Of a stretch of DNA of 64,000 nucleotides, positions 12,815-25,767 are shown in pieces. The first letter of the stretch is position 1. Each line of letters begins with the position of its first letter. The notes below the pieces were generated by a model. That model saw nothing but the letters and a program-made list of their open reading frames with translations, had not been told where the DNA came from and did not search any database. Where the stretch lies: positions 9,369,501 to 9,433,500 of the forward strand of contig NC_087093.1 in assembly GCF_963855985.1 (NCBI RefSeq), written 5' to 3'. The translations under genes were made by a program, and so were the position numbers. Source of the DNA: Ostrinia nubilalis (lineage: Eukaryota; Arthropoda; Insecta; Lepidoptera; Crambidae).

Positions 12815-15061
12815 GAATGCTATCATATAAATTAATAGTGAGATAGTTAATAAGTCAATTAAAACTGTTTGTTTTCCGAATAAAGTCAAATAAATAACTG
12901 ATTTGTTAGAATGATTAGGTAGTACTTAGTAAAATAATAAGTATTTTTTATGCATATAAGTAGTAAGTAAAGTAGAGAAAAGAAGAAGAGAAGAAGGCAT
13001 TTGCGTTAGTATGAAATAATACAGAAAAAAAATCTGTTGACCCATTGATATTAGGATAACTATTGGTTTATACGTAATGAGATACATGCAATTAAGCTTT
13101 TAGCTGAATCGGTTTCATTAAAATTATTAATTTGGCACGCAGTGAAGCTGCTATTTGAAATAATAAAGTTGTTGACAGTGCTCGTATGTAATGGTCCCTA
13201 ATCAATTAAATGAGCAAACTTAATAATGTAATGGATTGCAACGAAAACTTTTAGATAATTCCAATTTGATTTTGATAAAATAAACTTTCCACATGATACT
13301 GATATAAATTAGATTAAGTGAACAAATGTAGTAAACATGGTTTCAGGGTATCTCTTGTTGGTTGTCCTATTAAATAAAAAAAGTAAATAAAAGATAATAA
13401 TGGCGTATTGCCAGTAGGTGCGTATTTGACTCGGTTTCGGAATGAACACATACAATTTTATTGTACTGGAAGGAACCCAAACTAAACTCGAGACTATAGG
13501 CTTAGATCTAACAGTTCTAGATGCGTAGTTTAATGTAAACAAAACTCGATTCAATTTCAAGCTTAGATTGGGCGTTTGATTGGTTGAGTTTCAATATTCA
13601 GGAGCGCTCGAGTTTTCAGCTTTGTTTTCTAATGCGGACTAGGTGCTGTATCTTTTAGATTTTAATTGGGCTCTATGTTCTAAATGAATGTACTTGTATG
13701 CTCTTGTTTGACACGATACACGATATCTATCTGAAATAAACACCTACTGTGATTTAATTGAGTCAATTAAAATTCCTTTATAATTCTGGAATTAAATCGG
13801 ATCCTTTTAGGCCTGGAGGCTTTCTTCTAAAAATAGTATTTACCGATATAGAGCATGAAACGATTCGAGATCGTCCCACCAGTTCCGAAAATCGACTAAT
13901 GCCGAAGTTTTGTTGCGTGCCAGAACTCCAGCTAGCCGACTCGGGGCTAACACATGTAAGTTAATACTTAATATACTTGTAGGATAGTTTCAGTCTGCGA
14001 TTACAATGGAAAAGCTCCGCTCTACATTTTAGTATTACGTTTACGTTCTACAGTTGGAGTCGTCGCGGAACTACTGAATGTATAATTTTACACACAGACT
14101 CATAGAATATTACAGTTGGACATAATGCTTCGCAACTGGAGGCGGTAATTCACACTCTTATACTTAAAACAAAAGAGAAAATGGGTGGGCATTGGGGCAG
14201 AGAAATAGGCCACCACTACTAGGTTAGCTAAAAGAATCGAGTAAGTAGGTACTTTGAACTTTCGATTTCAGTCTTTATTTGTAGGTAAAATCCAGGTAAC
14301 CTGTTTCAATGTCACTAGAAGCTATTTAGTGGATAATATAAAATACCTAATTGAGGAGTGATTTAAAAGTAGGTAGGTTAGTTAATAACTCTTTTCTAAG
14401 GTCCAATTATCTCTGCTCTAACATTCATCTGTTTAGACTTTTGCACTTATTCCAAAATTTTACAAATCAAACATAAGACATCTATATTTCCGTGTTACGT
14501 AAAGAAACTCATCAAGAGCCGGTCGTTGTTCCAAGCTAGGTAGGAGTAGTGTTAGAGCGCTCCAAGTTTGCCGGGTAGTAAGCACATCAATATTAACTTG
14601 CTACTACTTCGAAACTTAGCCGCATTCGAATTTACGTTTCTGCAATAACTAACAACATTTAACGCTATGTTGGTTTAATTAAATAAATAAATCAATGGAA
14701 TTGCTTCCTAAATTGAAAAATGTAATTAAGTGGGTTTGGATTGGTATTCTTAAATTCAACAAAACTGTAACTGAAAAAAAATGGCATGACTTATGATAAT
14801 AAGGATTGTAGATAATTAAATGTTGGATAAATAAGTGTATTTTTTTCTTATTTCAATTAGAAACAAAAAAAAAATAAAAAAAACTTTTTCAACAAATAGG
14901 TCTCTACACGATATTTAACACCACATAAAAATATCCATGGTGTATTATGTTTTTTTAGTAAAAAAAAGTCGATAATCAGTTTGAAAACCATATACCTATT
15001 ATATTTTCAAAATTTTTATATTTATTTTATCTCCTTATGTAGCAGTAACACAGACATATTA
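12815..15061. other. No gene; one short retroelement tail
   Basis: No coding region is supported. At about 13345-13378 the words TTGTTGGTTGTCCTATTAAA followed by A-rich DNA match a retroelement 3' end seen again at 33688-33722, so a small LINE or SINE tail sits here. A poly(A)-rich block lies at 14861-14886. Confidence 0.45.
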
Positions 15062-15200
15062 CGTCAACGTTAACGTGTCGCAAACGACTTGTACGCGCTC
15101 GTCTGATCGCTTCCGAGCGCCGATCACGCGACGGGCCGCATCACGCGGCGCACTATCAATTACCTCGTCAATTGGTTTCGTGTCTGCGACATCGTGGTTT
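15062..15200 (+). repeat. Local repeat family 2, copy 1
   Basis: GC-rich island in AT-rich surroundings. It shares with copies 2 and 3 a run ending GCGCACTATCAATTAC, then CTCGTCAATTGGTTTCGTG. The open frames seen on both strands here are by-products of the GC-rich repeat and not a gene. Confidence 0.6.
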
Positions 15201-16060
15201 CTTCTTAAATGGCTGCGGAAGGCTGTTGTGCCAATTACGAATAGAAATGTGAACGTTGCAGATGACGCTGCCAAAACCGTTGCGTTTGCCACACTTTGGA
15301 AGGTGCGTTGTTTAGTTACGCACCCCAACTACAGTAAAATTAGGTACCTATTACACTTTATTCACTAACCACGTGCCATAGCATAATCATAAGACTTTCG
15401 CGTTCTTATTAGTAATGTGCATTCGATGATATTATAAACCTAGTCCATTGCATAATTTTGCTATTCCAAAACTTGAAAAGCATAATAACATGAAGTGCGG
15501 CAGTCACCACATCGTGAGTGTAACTGTCGCATGGAATATAAAGGAAGCCGCAGCCCGCGCCACCACGCGTCTGAATATAAACAAACATTTCAAAATATTC
15601 ACGTTTACATGTAGTGAATTTTAATTTTTCAAAACTTATAATATCTTCTTTTCCCTACAGTTTCGTACGGGTTGATATCGTCAAAGAAAGAGCATCGTGG
15701 ATCCTTTGGGAACTAAGCGTATTTTCAAAAGTGAAAACTGCCATGTGTAATGTTTTTGTGAAATAACTTATTTTTTCCCGCGGCTTCACTTGTCAATTTA
15801 ATCTAAATCAATGACTACGGGTGTCATTCAGCGTTATCCGTATAGTGGCTTAATTCTGTCTCGATAGATCAGTCAGTAATGGTTACCTTTGTATCTACTG
15901 ATATGCCAGTGAAAAGTTAAGAATAGCTCTACATTATTATTGCCTCCAATCCGATGCAGACAGTCAATTAGCTTCTGACAATTCCATTCTAGGCTTACTC
16001 AACCGGTAGGCTACAAAAGAGACATCAACATGTCAGACATCAATATGTCAGAAGGACATG

Positions 16061-16182
16061 TAGGCGAGGTTCTGTCTGCTTGTGATCATATCGCGCGATG
16101 ACGTGACGCGTCATACATCACGCACGCTGCCGCACCATCAATCACGCTGTCAATAAATTGGTTTCGAGTCCGAGTCAAATCT
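16061..16182 (+). repeat. Local repeat family 2, copy 2
   Basis: Starts GGCGAGGTTCTGTCTGC and contains CACCATCAATCACGCTGTCA and TTGGTTTCGAGTC, a diverged version of copies 1 and 3. Just upstream (16021-16060) a 15-bp word, ACATCAACATGTCAG, is repeated in tandem with one change. Confidence 0.55.
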
Positions 16183-16680
16183 AAATGTGGGTTTTTTCAA
16201 AGCTACAGGGAGTGGAAATTTCTTCAGATTTCCAACAGCCAGAAATCCATCCATCCATATTCGTAAAAATGATATAAATGACATAATATCCCCGTGTGCC
16301 TCTTTGTTACGTTTAGACGCCTATATTGCTCAACCAATTTAGATAAATTATGTACAGAGATAGATGGGTTTGGAAGATGACTAGGCGACAGATGATAGAT
16401 TGAAAAATATACCGGCCAAGCCGCGGCCAGTTGCTTGCTGCCAATAAAAATAACAAAAGGATGTTGAATATTCATTATTAAGTAATTTAGTATCTATCGC
16501 GTGTATATTCAAATTGAAAGGGATATAAACAATTTGCAATATTGAACCACAATCTATTTCCTTAATCTCAAACACATTTTTCCTACTGCAATATAAGTAC
16601 GTTCTAGTCCCAATAACAAAAAGAACGTAACTAGGAAATAAATAAAAAATATTCATCCAGAACACTTGGAAACAACTTCA

Positions 16681-16778
16681 GGCGAGACGTTTTGCGATCG
16701 ACAGCCGATCAAGTGACGGGCATGTCGCGTACGCGCACTATCAATTACCCTGTCAATTTGTTCCGTGCGATACGAGAT
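16681..16778 (+). repeat. Local repeat family 2, copy 3
   Basis: Starts GGCGAGACGTTTTGCGATCG and contains GCGCACTATCAATTACCC, then TGTCAATTTGTTCCGTGCG. With copies 1 and 2 it makes three copies in the same orientation within 1.7 kb. Confidence 0.6.
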
Positions 16779-18390
16779 GAACAGATGTTTAAATAAACAA
16801 AATTGGACCCATTCCATATTGGTGCATTTTAATTCGAAAGTTTTCCTTTGTGCAGACAGCGAATTGGTTTTCCGACGCAAAAACGGTATTGTTATAACGA
16901 AATCTCGTAAGCCCTTTGTCAAAAATTTACGGACATTATTTTCGGGAAAATTTAATTTTGCTGAGTGCATACGATACTCTAACTGAACTCGGATTTGGAA
17001 CAATTTTTAGGGAAGGAGTGTGTATTTTTATGGTCGGACATTTTACTTAAAAGGTTTTTGAGAACTTTCAGTAATGCCTTATCAAGTCACGAAAAATATA
17101 CATTGTAAAGAACACGAAGAGCTATGTTAAGTGTTACTTAGAATCAATTCGGAAACTTTTTACCTTTTACTAAGCTTTTACTCGTTGGTCTAATTTGTTT
17201 TTCAGCGTAGGTTGTATACCTATTCAAAGGCTTTAGTAAATATCTAATAAAAATAAGTACTCACAAAATGTGGAAAATGATAATGTCTTACATTTTAAAC
17301 ACTCTTTTTAGATTTATTTAATTTAATTCCAGTAGTAGTTTATGTTTTGTGAATAATACTTAAACGCTTTTTTGAATAAATTCAGCCAGTGGAAGCGGAG
17401 GAAAGATTTCTGCCACAGATAACCTAAAATTACAGGGAACGTTAAGTTGGTGGATCGCATAGCTCAACCCGGCACGCTGCGTAGTACTTATTATTTTATT
17501 GTGAATGCTTAAAATATAAAGTATTTTGAATTACTCCGTTGCTAAAGGAGAAAATTCGTAAATATACCAGTTTTTAATAGGTTCTTTTTTTTACAAAATT
17601 ATTCATAATAACCTCCTTTGAAAGTCAAAACCTTATTAATAAATAACGGCAATTTTTTGGCAAAAATAACCCATAAAATACTGTTGTAACTTTGATCTAT
17701 TTCCAAAATAAGTAGGTTATGGCATGTAGCATTAAAGGAAACTGATCCACAACCAAACAGGTCGTTTACACAGGCATAACAGGAAGGAATTTAAGTAATG
17801 GGAATGGCTAATTGCGTGGGCGTAAGAAATTCCCACGCAAAAACCACCACACCCTAAGTACTGACGAAATAAATTCTTATTAGAAGGGACGACTAAAACA
17901 GTAGGTACAAGAATTCTTTGTCTAGGAAACTCAAGGTTAAATAGCATTAATTAGCATAATAACAAAACACGCACAAATACCATCATCACATAAGTCAAGT
18001 TATCGTTATGTCTGTCACATTTATGTGTGGTATTAAGAATGAACGTCCTTTTCCAAACGAAATTTTGCGAAGTGAACAAACGACCGAAAATGCGGGATTG
18101 TTGACAATAAAAAGGACCTCTGTAAAGCTTTTTTAACCAGTGGAGTACTATGTAACCAATAATTCCATCGTACGACGCCTCTCCTGCCCCGCACCACGGC
18201 TGCATACAGAATAGGGGAACATTGATTCGAGTCGGTTCGACAGGCTCAATAAAATGCCCAGATAAAACCCATTTTGTGGCATCTAGAAAAGGTAACATTA
18301 CCATAAAGATTTTTTGTTTCTTAGGCTTTCGGGTTTACAAATTGGCTGTATTGATTTAACTAAACTTTTGAAGATTTTTTTTTAACTCTC
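16779..18390. other. No gene recognised
   Basis: Open frames at 16765-17003 (both strands) and 17951-18304 have no recognisable domain, no matching splice sites and no codon bias. I treat them as chance. Confidence 0.4.
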
Positions 18391-18516
18391 TTAGGCTGAG
18401 TTGCACCACCTAACTTTGACCGTAACTTTAACGATAAGTAACAGGTGTTTTTTGTATGGAGTTTGATAGATTTGACGTTTGTCAAAGTTAGTGTTAGATG
18501 GTGAATTCCAGTCTAA
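18391..18516. mobile_element. Hairpin MITE, family 1, copy C
   Basis: It begins TTAGGCTGAGTTGCACCACC and ends near CCAGTCTA. The interior is inverted relative to copies A and B (TTGACGTTTGTCAAAGTTAG), so the insertion is in the opposite orientation. Confidence 0.75.
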
Positions 18517-19017
18517 AATAGAATCTAGAAATAAAATTCAATCCAAGACTCATTGACTCAATTATATTCATTGAAAAATTCTGAAGAGTAAATGCGTAGA
18601 ATGTTTTGTGATGTTATTTTTCCTTACCTTAAATCGACAGAATAACATAGTTCACTTAACCCTGACATTAGCTTGAAAGTCGTGTTCTGTTTTGTCCCGA
18701 ATTAAACGTACCGTATTTAGAGTTTCCGTTCGTTTGTTGAATATTGATACCCCTTTGTTTCCGGCAACTTAATTTGTGAGAGTTTTGAGTCATTAACTGC
18801 ATGAATATAAAATAAGCTTCGTTATAAACAACACTTTGTTATTTCGAAGTAGGTACTTCATTTATAAGATGCAATAATAAAATTAAAGCTTCTGAAGCTG
18901 CTTTTGAAAATGTATCCATTTCTTAGCCTTGTCTTGCTAATTACTAGAGACAAGTTAAATATACACCAAGTTCTAGTTCAAAATTTTGCCAATCTGTTCC
19001 TATCACTCTAAATACAG

Positions 19018-19182
19018 GGTGTAATGAACGAGTTAGCAAAAAGTTAAGCAGTGAACGCAGATAACTGTCCGCAACTCGATATCATTAGCTTTTTTCCCGG
19101 AAATGGGAGCCGAACGTTTTTTCTTTTTTTACTCTTCATTATACAAATTCTGTTTCCGTTGTGGCAGAGTGGTTAACAGTCC
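19018..19182. repeat. Repeat remnants: TIR-like end and tRNA-like head
   Basis: TACAGGGTGTAATGAAC at 19014-19030 resembles the TIR start of the MITEs at 35419 and 49028, but no partner end was found. GTGGCAGAGTGGTTAACAG at 19160-19178 fits a pol III A box, but no B box follows. Both are probably fragments of old elements. Confidence 0.3.
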
Positions 19183-19308
19183 TTATTATTATTACAGTTC
19201 TTTGTAAATTACGGCGCATTTTAAACTTTTCTTTAAAAATACATTGAAGGAAATTTTGAATTTTCCGGGAATCGTCAATTTTCCGGGAAAAGTAGTTTAT
19301 CGGGAAGT

Positions 19309-19347
19309 TCAATTATTTTCCGGGAATCTTTCCCGGAAAATAATTGA
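19309..19347. repeat. Perfect 18-bp stem with 3-nt loop
   Basis: The left arm 19309-19326 and right arm 19330-19347 are exact inverted copies around a TCT loop. The word TTTTCCGGGA within the arms also occurs twice just upstream (19261 and near 19279), so the hairpin grows out of a short array of one motif. Confidence 0.75.
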
Positions 19348-19349
19348 CC

Positions 19350-22300
19350 TTACTTACATTATTGGTTTTGGTGACGTTTTTTCGGTGACTGTTGTTAAAT
19401 CTAAGCTTTTTCAGTTGTTAAATCTAAGCTTTCTTACCCTTTCAGCTCCTTGGGATTTCTTGGAAAATATCCAGTTGTAAGAGGAACTCGGTTATGGGTA
19501 CTATTTACATTACAGTGTTATGGCAACACTGGATGAGCTGTACCTAATACAATTTTTGTCCCGACACTTTCGAGAAATTGAAACAGAAGTGTTCCCAAGA
19601 GCGATTCAAGAGTTTCTCAAAGTTACTGAACTCATTGTTTTTATGAAAGAGACATGCTCTTTTTCATTGTTCACAATCAGCAAGGCATATTGTGTTTTAT
19701 TCTTTGAACTCTTTTATTCAATTGTAGAGCCAGCTATATTTTAATTTGTTATTCAAGGCGTACTTTGATAACACAAATAAACAATTTATTTCGAATCAGA
19801 TAAATTTCCGCCTATAAAAGACCCATCACGATAACAGCTTTTGAGTTTTAAAATAAAGCGAAATCTCATTAAGTTTAAAATAACTCTTATTTTCCTGGCT
19901 CGCCCCATTGGGACGGGGAATCATGTCGATTCGATTAATGTTTTTTTTAATTGGAAGAACAAATCTAGGTAACAATCTCCAGAATTCCTGGAGCTTAGCA
20001 CGTCCCGGGAGAGACTGATTGTCTTGGAGCCGGTGGCGAATTTTAGCAAACGAAATTAGGACGTCCTAAATTAGTGGGCCAGGTTGACGGAGCTTGCCTC
20101 GGCATCCACATCTAGTATCGATCAGTGCAACGTGTATGACGTTCATAAATTTCTCATCAGATGTTAATTGAAACTTATTTTTAACAGGCTGGTGCTCGTA
20201 ACTAGTATGCTTATGTCAACTGCAAATTCTTTAGGGCTTTTAAGATAAACACGCCATGGAAGTCACTATGTGGGCATATACAATTACTTAAATAATTATG
20301 AAACAGTAACTTCAAAGTGTTTTCGAAAAGACATTCTTCCTCATTTTTTTTTCAAATCAAATATTATTTAATGAGTAAAGCAGTTCCTTAAAAATGTAAT
20401 AAACTTTCAGCGTAAAAACAAGAGGGACATTAATGTTAAAAACATATTATACATAAACTGTACGTAGGCAGTTAATTAGAAAGAAAAGGTGGTAGGTACA
20501 GCAAGTTCTTTCATGTAGAACAATACCTTTAGGTAATTCTTTTGAGGGACCCCGCACCTACGCACCATTCATCCAAGGGACGTCCATTGTTCCCATCTAA
20601 TAGTTAAATCCTTGCCTGAAATATAACTAAAAGATAACCAACGCTGAGCGTGTTGCGGCTTGTCGTGCTAATAAAGTAAGATTAGAATAGAACCGACATT
20701 TGAACAATGAATTTTGAGCGTTTATGTTTCAGAAAACTAATTATCTTTGCCTGAAATCGGCAATGATTTTTAATCTTTTTCAGGTGACAGGAAATACGAT
20801 AAAATTGCAGACTTTTTCATAGAAAGTTATGCACAAAACACTTGGCTAACTTTGTACTTAAATGGCTTGATTTTTTTTATGTCATGAAAGATAATGAACA
20901 ATTCATGATTTAACGTCTAATATTTCGGAAAGTAAAGCAAAACCGCGTAATCTTTATTAAACGGTCGTTGGTGGTTGGCCCCCGCTTATTTGCGCCAATT
21001 TGAATGCATTTCGCGTGGCGGCCTACGGGCATGCTATCATAATCGGCTTTGCTTTGTCCCGGCCCGTGCCATTGTTTGTTCGTATCTACGGGGTACATGG
21101 TAAATCGGATCGCGAGCACCTTATACGGCAAAATAAGATTGAATTCTCGGAGATTTGGGTAATCTGCCCTTAACTACATACACGCACTATGAAATGATGA
21201 ATGAATGATTGATATGAAAACGCCAAAACAAAAAGGTTACCAAGTTAGGCCAATATTAAAGATATCCTCATGTTTTAAAAATGGAAGGGTTTTCCTAATT
21301 TGGCCTTGAAAATGGGTAGGTATTTTTATCCGATCTCTAAAGGAGGTAACAGTAAAGAATAAAACGTTTGGGAAATTAAAAAGCTCTTTTTATCTTTACT
21401 CCATTCCCAAAAGTAATTAAAATGTTTGATTTATGTTGTTAATTTAAAAGCAGTCCATTATACTCAGGGCAAATTCCTAACGCGGCTTTGAATTATCACT
21501 TTAATATCATTACTCGCGTCGGTTAAGATTGTAAATCATGATTATATCACGATAATCACGGATATTAGGAAAACGCGAGTGTAGCCGTTAGCCAGACAGA
21601 TGGAACGGCGAAGGAAATGGATTCTGAAATTGTGAAGTAATTCCCTTTCCAGTCACTGGGCTGTAATTTTGTAAGGAAACTTGAAATTGCATTTTAAGAT
21701 GACTGACGCCTTAATTCAAGTAAAAGCTTCAAAAGCGTGCTACGTTATTAATTATTTATCCTTTGATTTTCTGTCGAAACTTTTGACAAGTTATTTATTA
21801 ATGCAGAGTTATTTACAGGCTAATGAGTCCTTGTAAGTACCGAAAGGAGTAGGTCAAACTAACGATATTTATCTACACTGTGACGCCGATGTCAGGGACA
21901 CGCAAACTAATCGTAGTAAAGACATTAGGTACACAAACTTGCTTATGTATAAGTAAGCAGCTGTAGTCGTGCGTGGTAGAGTTTGTTATTATCATTATCC
22001 TCCCTTTTCCCAAGTTATATCTGGGCTGAGCGCAGCGAGTTTTATTCTTAGTGGGTCTGCTAATATTCAGTTTACTTGTATGAGAATACTCGATTTACAA
22101 TACTACATAGGTACAGTATTTTACCCTTAACATCGCAGTTGGATTATTTCCTATATTAATATTAAGCAGAAAAGCTCTAGAATGTATCAAGATATTGAGA
22201 TTTTTTTTATTAATCTGTGATTTGTTAGCCGTCGCCGTCGCCGTCGCCGTAATACTTAGGTGCAAAAAATAAAAACTAATGTTTACTCTACTGTTTTTAA

Positions 22301-25300
22301 AGACGTTAAGTACACTGCATTTTAGTTGTTTTTAGGTCTAGACCTAAGTAAGCTTAGACTAGACTAATCAGATTACTAGGTCCGCTAATTCGATACAATT
22401 GGAACATGATTTTTCACTTGACATAGTCAACCTTCTCAGTTGGTGAACTTTTTAAGCGAAAAATCATGTTGTCACGTATTATCTACGGCTGAATTATACA
22501 ATTATATGTAAGTATATAGAAAATCAGCATAATTATATACTTATATAAAAACTTAATTATATACTTAAAAACTGTACGTTTTAAATAAAATGTATTATTG
22601 TCATTCTTTCAGTTTGTACTATTTCTGTAGTGTACCTACTAGTAATTTACGTAAACTTATTAAACGATTTACCAAACTCTTTCTTATTGTCTTAGAGATT
22701 TTTATCACGAATTACATCTTGATCTTTGTAACTAAAGAAGTTTGGTTTGACTATTCCCGAGAGTGGCAGCTATCCAGGCGGCTTTGAAACTTATTCTTAT
22801 ATCGCGTCTGACGTCAAACTTGCGAGTTGGGAGGAATGAGTTCGGGCCGTTGTTCAAAAGTGCTTCTTAAGATTAAGAAAGATTTTTAAGGCTTAAAAGT
22901 GTTCAGTCTGTAAAAACTTCCCCATTGTTTGAGGGGTCTTTTATAGACAATCTATTAGTACCTAAAGAGATTCAGACAGAGATAAGTAATAAACTAAAAC
23001 ATAATCCCTGGGTAGGGAGGTAAGATTAAATAAAAGATATCATTTGTCATAGATTTCCATCCATTAAGAAGATACACGTACTAGCGAAGCGATTTATTGA
23101 TGAGAGATTGGATTACTTTAGTTACTTTGCCACGAGAGAAAGAAACAATATAACCTTACAGTTCTTATCTACAGGCAAGCTATATTTAAATTGTATTCTA
23201 TAGGTATTTCTTCAAGTCGTTATTAAAAAACATTATCATTACCTACGATTTTATATGATTAGCCAATGTGCACTTATTATTGACGGACAGGTTGTCGTGT
23301 TTATAGGCCATCTATTAATATGAACTCCCCGGGGTATTATGGCATGTCATGATGACAATACATTAACTACAGCGTAAAATAAATTAAAACAAAAATACTG
23401 TGACCTACGCGTTCAACTGAATAAAAACGATCCACTAACATTTTGTTATTTCAAAACAGCAGAGCTTTGGCTAACTGAAAACATTTTATATTAGTTATAA
23501 AAATAAATACTCTATTTGTGTGTTCAGCATTTGTAAAGTTTTGTCGCTATTTCGACGACTTGGTTAAGATTGCAAGTGACGTATGGAGGTGGCACCTTCG
23601 CCATTTTCATTAGAAATCAACAAATTCCGTCCTTAGGCTGAAATCATGATGACGATGAATTAAATGTTTTGTACTCAAAGGCAAAATTTCCTTTAAAAAG
23701 GTACAAACATTTAATTTCTATTTAACAAGTCGAATCTCATTTAAATCAATGTAAAACACTTCAGCTTTAAGCTGCGCCGGTATAATACTGTAGCTATATA
23801 GAGATTTTCCTTGTCCCTTTAAATTACGGCGAAGTAAATTGAATTAGGTGCGTTGATTTAACAAAATGGAAAGCTTTAAAACTTTCGGCACTACAAGGAT
23901 AATAATGTTCCTACCTTAAACTCTTGGAGCTAATTGACCGTGAAAATTTGTTCCTGTAGGTATTTTAATATGGATAGTAGGACTATTCTCTACAGAAATG
24001 AATTACATAATGAGTTTTTTTATAAGTTTGTTAATATTTGCCTGTTATCCGTGTATCCTATGTGTCAGTTTTAACTCGGGTTTCAAGTCAATATTACCGT
24101 AACAAAGCCAGCAATTTTTTAATAGTGTTGGATGTTGTGAAGGTCTGAGATTCACTGACATTTTCCATGTTGGTTGTGCTTTTTTTCGCTACCAGGAAAT
24201 TGTACAATGAAATTGTAACGAACTAACTGTGTGTTGTTTCCCACATTTTATTTTTCCATAGACGTTCTAGTTTTGCTTATAACCTTCCAGTGACATGAAA
24301 TAGTTTACAATATTGAATGTTCGGCGTGACCTATTTAGGTGTTTCTGCGTCATTAGTAGAGGAGGGACATTGAAGATATTCGTTCAGTGTGTGCTCTGTA
24401 AATAGGTTCTATAAATACCAACATAATACGTTAAAGATACAATATAGGTACAGCCTACAATTTGACATTTGAATTTCGTTATTCTGACATTTGAAGAGGA
24501 GTGTAGGCTGATCAAATTATATTATTTACAAATGCTGATTAGTAAGATATTATACCTAAATGGAATTATTGTTGTGATTTCGTAAGATCTTTGTCCGCTT
24601 TTGTAACATATCGAATTGGAAAGACAAGAAATTCAACAGGCCAAGATATCGCGCGCAAAAAAACGTACAGAATGTGATAAAAAGCAAGAAAGATTTGTAG
24701 ACTCATTTAAGTAAGTACCTACTCACTAAGGTGACCACCTCAACTTGTATTTACAACTTTCAGACTTCTCACCGTACCTACTTACCTACTCGTAATTGCC
24801 AAACGAACTACATGAACGTATTACGCTGACCCCCATTAATTTAATGTACCACTCTTGATATCAAAATGAGTCCAACAGGCAGCGAAATCAATTACTGGAC
24901 TCTCTGTTTGTGGTATTTAATTTAACAAAATACATCTTCAATGCACTCCTCGCAATTAAGCTTCAGCCTTCGTTCGTGCACGATAACATCATTGCGTTAC
25001 ATTAATTGATGAGATGCTTATCTACACAAATGTAAAAGATTACTCGACGAAATTCATGAAAGCCAGGATTCTTAAAGCTGGATGATTAAACTTCCTATCG
25101 GATTAATTAATTTTTCCCTTACAAGCTCGCAACAAAAAATATTTACAAGGAGTTCAGTAGTTTACACTTTAATTAAGTGTAAATGAGGGCTCGGAACTTA
25201 TCGGGGTCGCAATTTACCCACTGCGAGTATACGTAGCTAGACAACCAGCTCTAATGACTAAAATTAAGGTCGTAAAAATGTGCCAGTTAAAATAATAGCC

Positions 25301-25481
25301 AGTAATTAAACTAACGAATTTTATTAGCTTACACGTTTTGTGTATGATATGGCAGAGAGATTGAAGGATCAATAATTTTAGCTTAATGGGTAGTTTGAAT
25401 AATAAAGTTCAAAATACGACATTTTCGTCGGTATTTTTTAGCAAAAATGCGCAAGGTGTGATCACTAATCACCTAATGTGT
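19350..25481. other. No gene recognised
   Basis: Six kilobases without a supportable coding region. A short GCCGTC hexamer array lies at 22228-22250. A 13-bp inverted pair, AACATGATTTTTC and its complement, brackets about 60 bp near 22404-22470. The frames at 19520-19744, 20910-21131 and 22590-22787 match nothing and lack splice or start context. This stretch may be intron of the minus-strand gene whose first coding exon lies at 25695-25767. Confidence 0.4.
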
Positions 25482-25536
25482 ATCATTATTTTAGTACCAA
25501 ATAAATATTTTTTCTTTCTTTCTTTCTTTCTTTCTA
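25482..25536 (+). mobile_element. Retroelement 3' tail with (TTTC)n
   Basis: The words TAGTACCAAATAAAT followed by a (TTTC)n tract recur almost identically at 53150-53207, marking the 3' end of a LINE or SINE family. The body of the element is too short or decayed to classify. Confidence 0.5.
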
Positions 25537-25694
25537 ATCCGCAGCTAGTATGGTCGACAGCATATCAAGTCACTATGATATCAATTGCAAATAAACTAGT
25601 TATTGAGAAATCAAGTGAGATATGCTGTCGACAGTTCTAGTTTAAATATACTTTTTAAATTTAAAAATAAAAGCATTTAAGATCTAAAACTCAC

Positions 25695-25767
25695 CTGCAA
25701 TAGCCCGGCCCAGAAGTAGCGTGCTAAACAGAATCGAGAGCACCCGCCGGCTGCCCCGCGCCGACAT
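25695..25767 (-). CDS. First coding exon of an unidentified secreted or membrane protein
   Basis: Reading the minus strand, an ATG in the context GGCAAAATG (25767-25765) opens 24 codons plus one base, then meets a consensus donor, GCAG followed by GTGAGTT (donor at 25694). The peptide starts MSARGSRRVLSILFSTLLLG and ends RAIA, a typical signal peptide: a basic N-terminus, a hydrophobic core of about 11 residues and small residues at the cleavage side. Codons are GC-rich compared with the flanks, as in a real exon. The intron phase is 1. Downstream exons would lie at lower coordinates; none was recognised in 0-25 kb, so either introns are long or the gene leaves the window. The protein family cannot be told from a signal peptide. 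Confidence 0.55.

Noticed and set aside
15059..15368. Overlapping 89- and 97-codon frames on both strands
   Set aside because: They lie in a GC-rich repeat that recurs twice nearby with the frame broken.
15651..15768. Exon starting after TTTTCCCTACAG, reading FVRVDIVKERASWILWELSV
   Set aside because: The acceptor and 34-codon frame look plausible, but it ends in a stop with no poly(A) context, no partner exon and no recognised family.
25545..25640. Small TIR element with GTCGACAGCATATC ends
   Set aside because: Only 14 bp match as an inverted pair and no flanking duplication is seen; kept as a curiosity.
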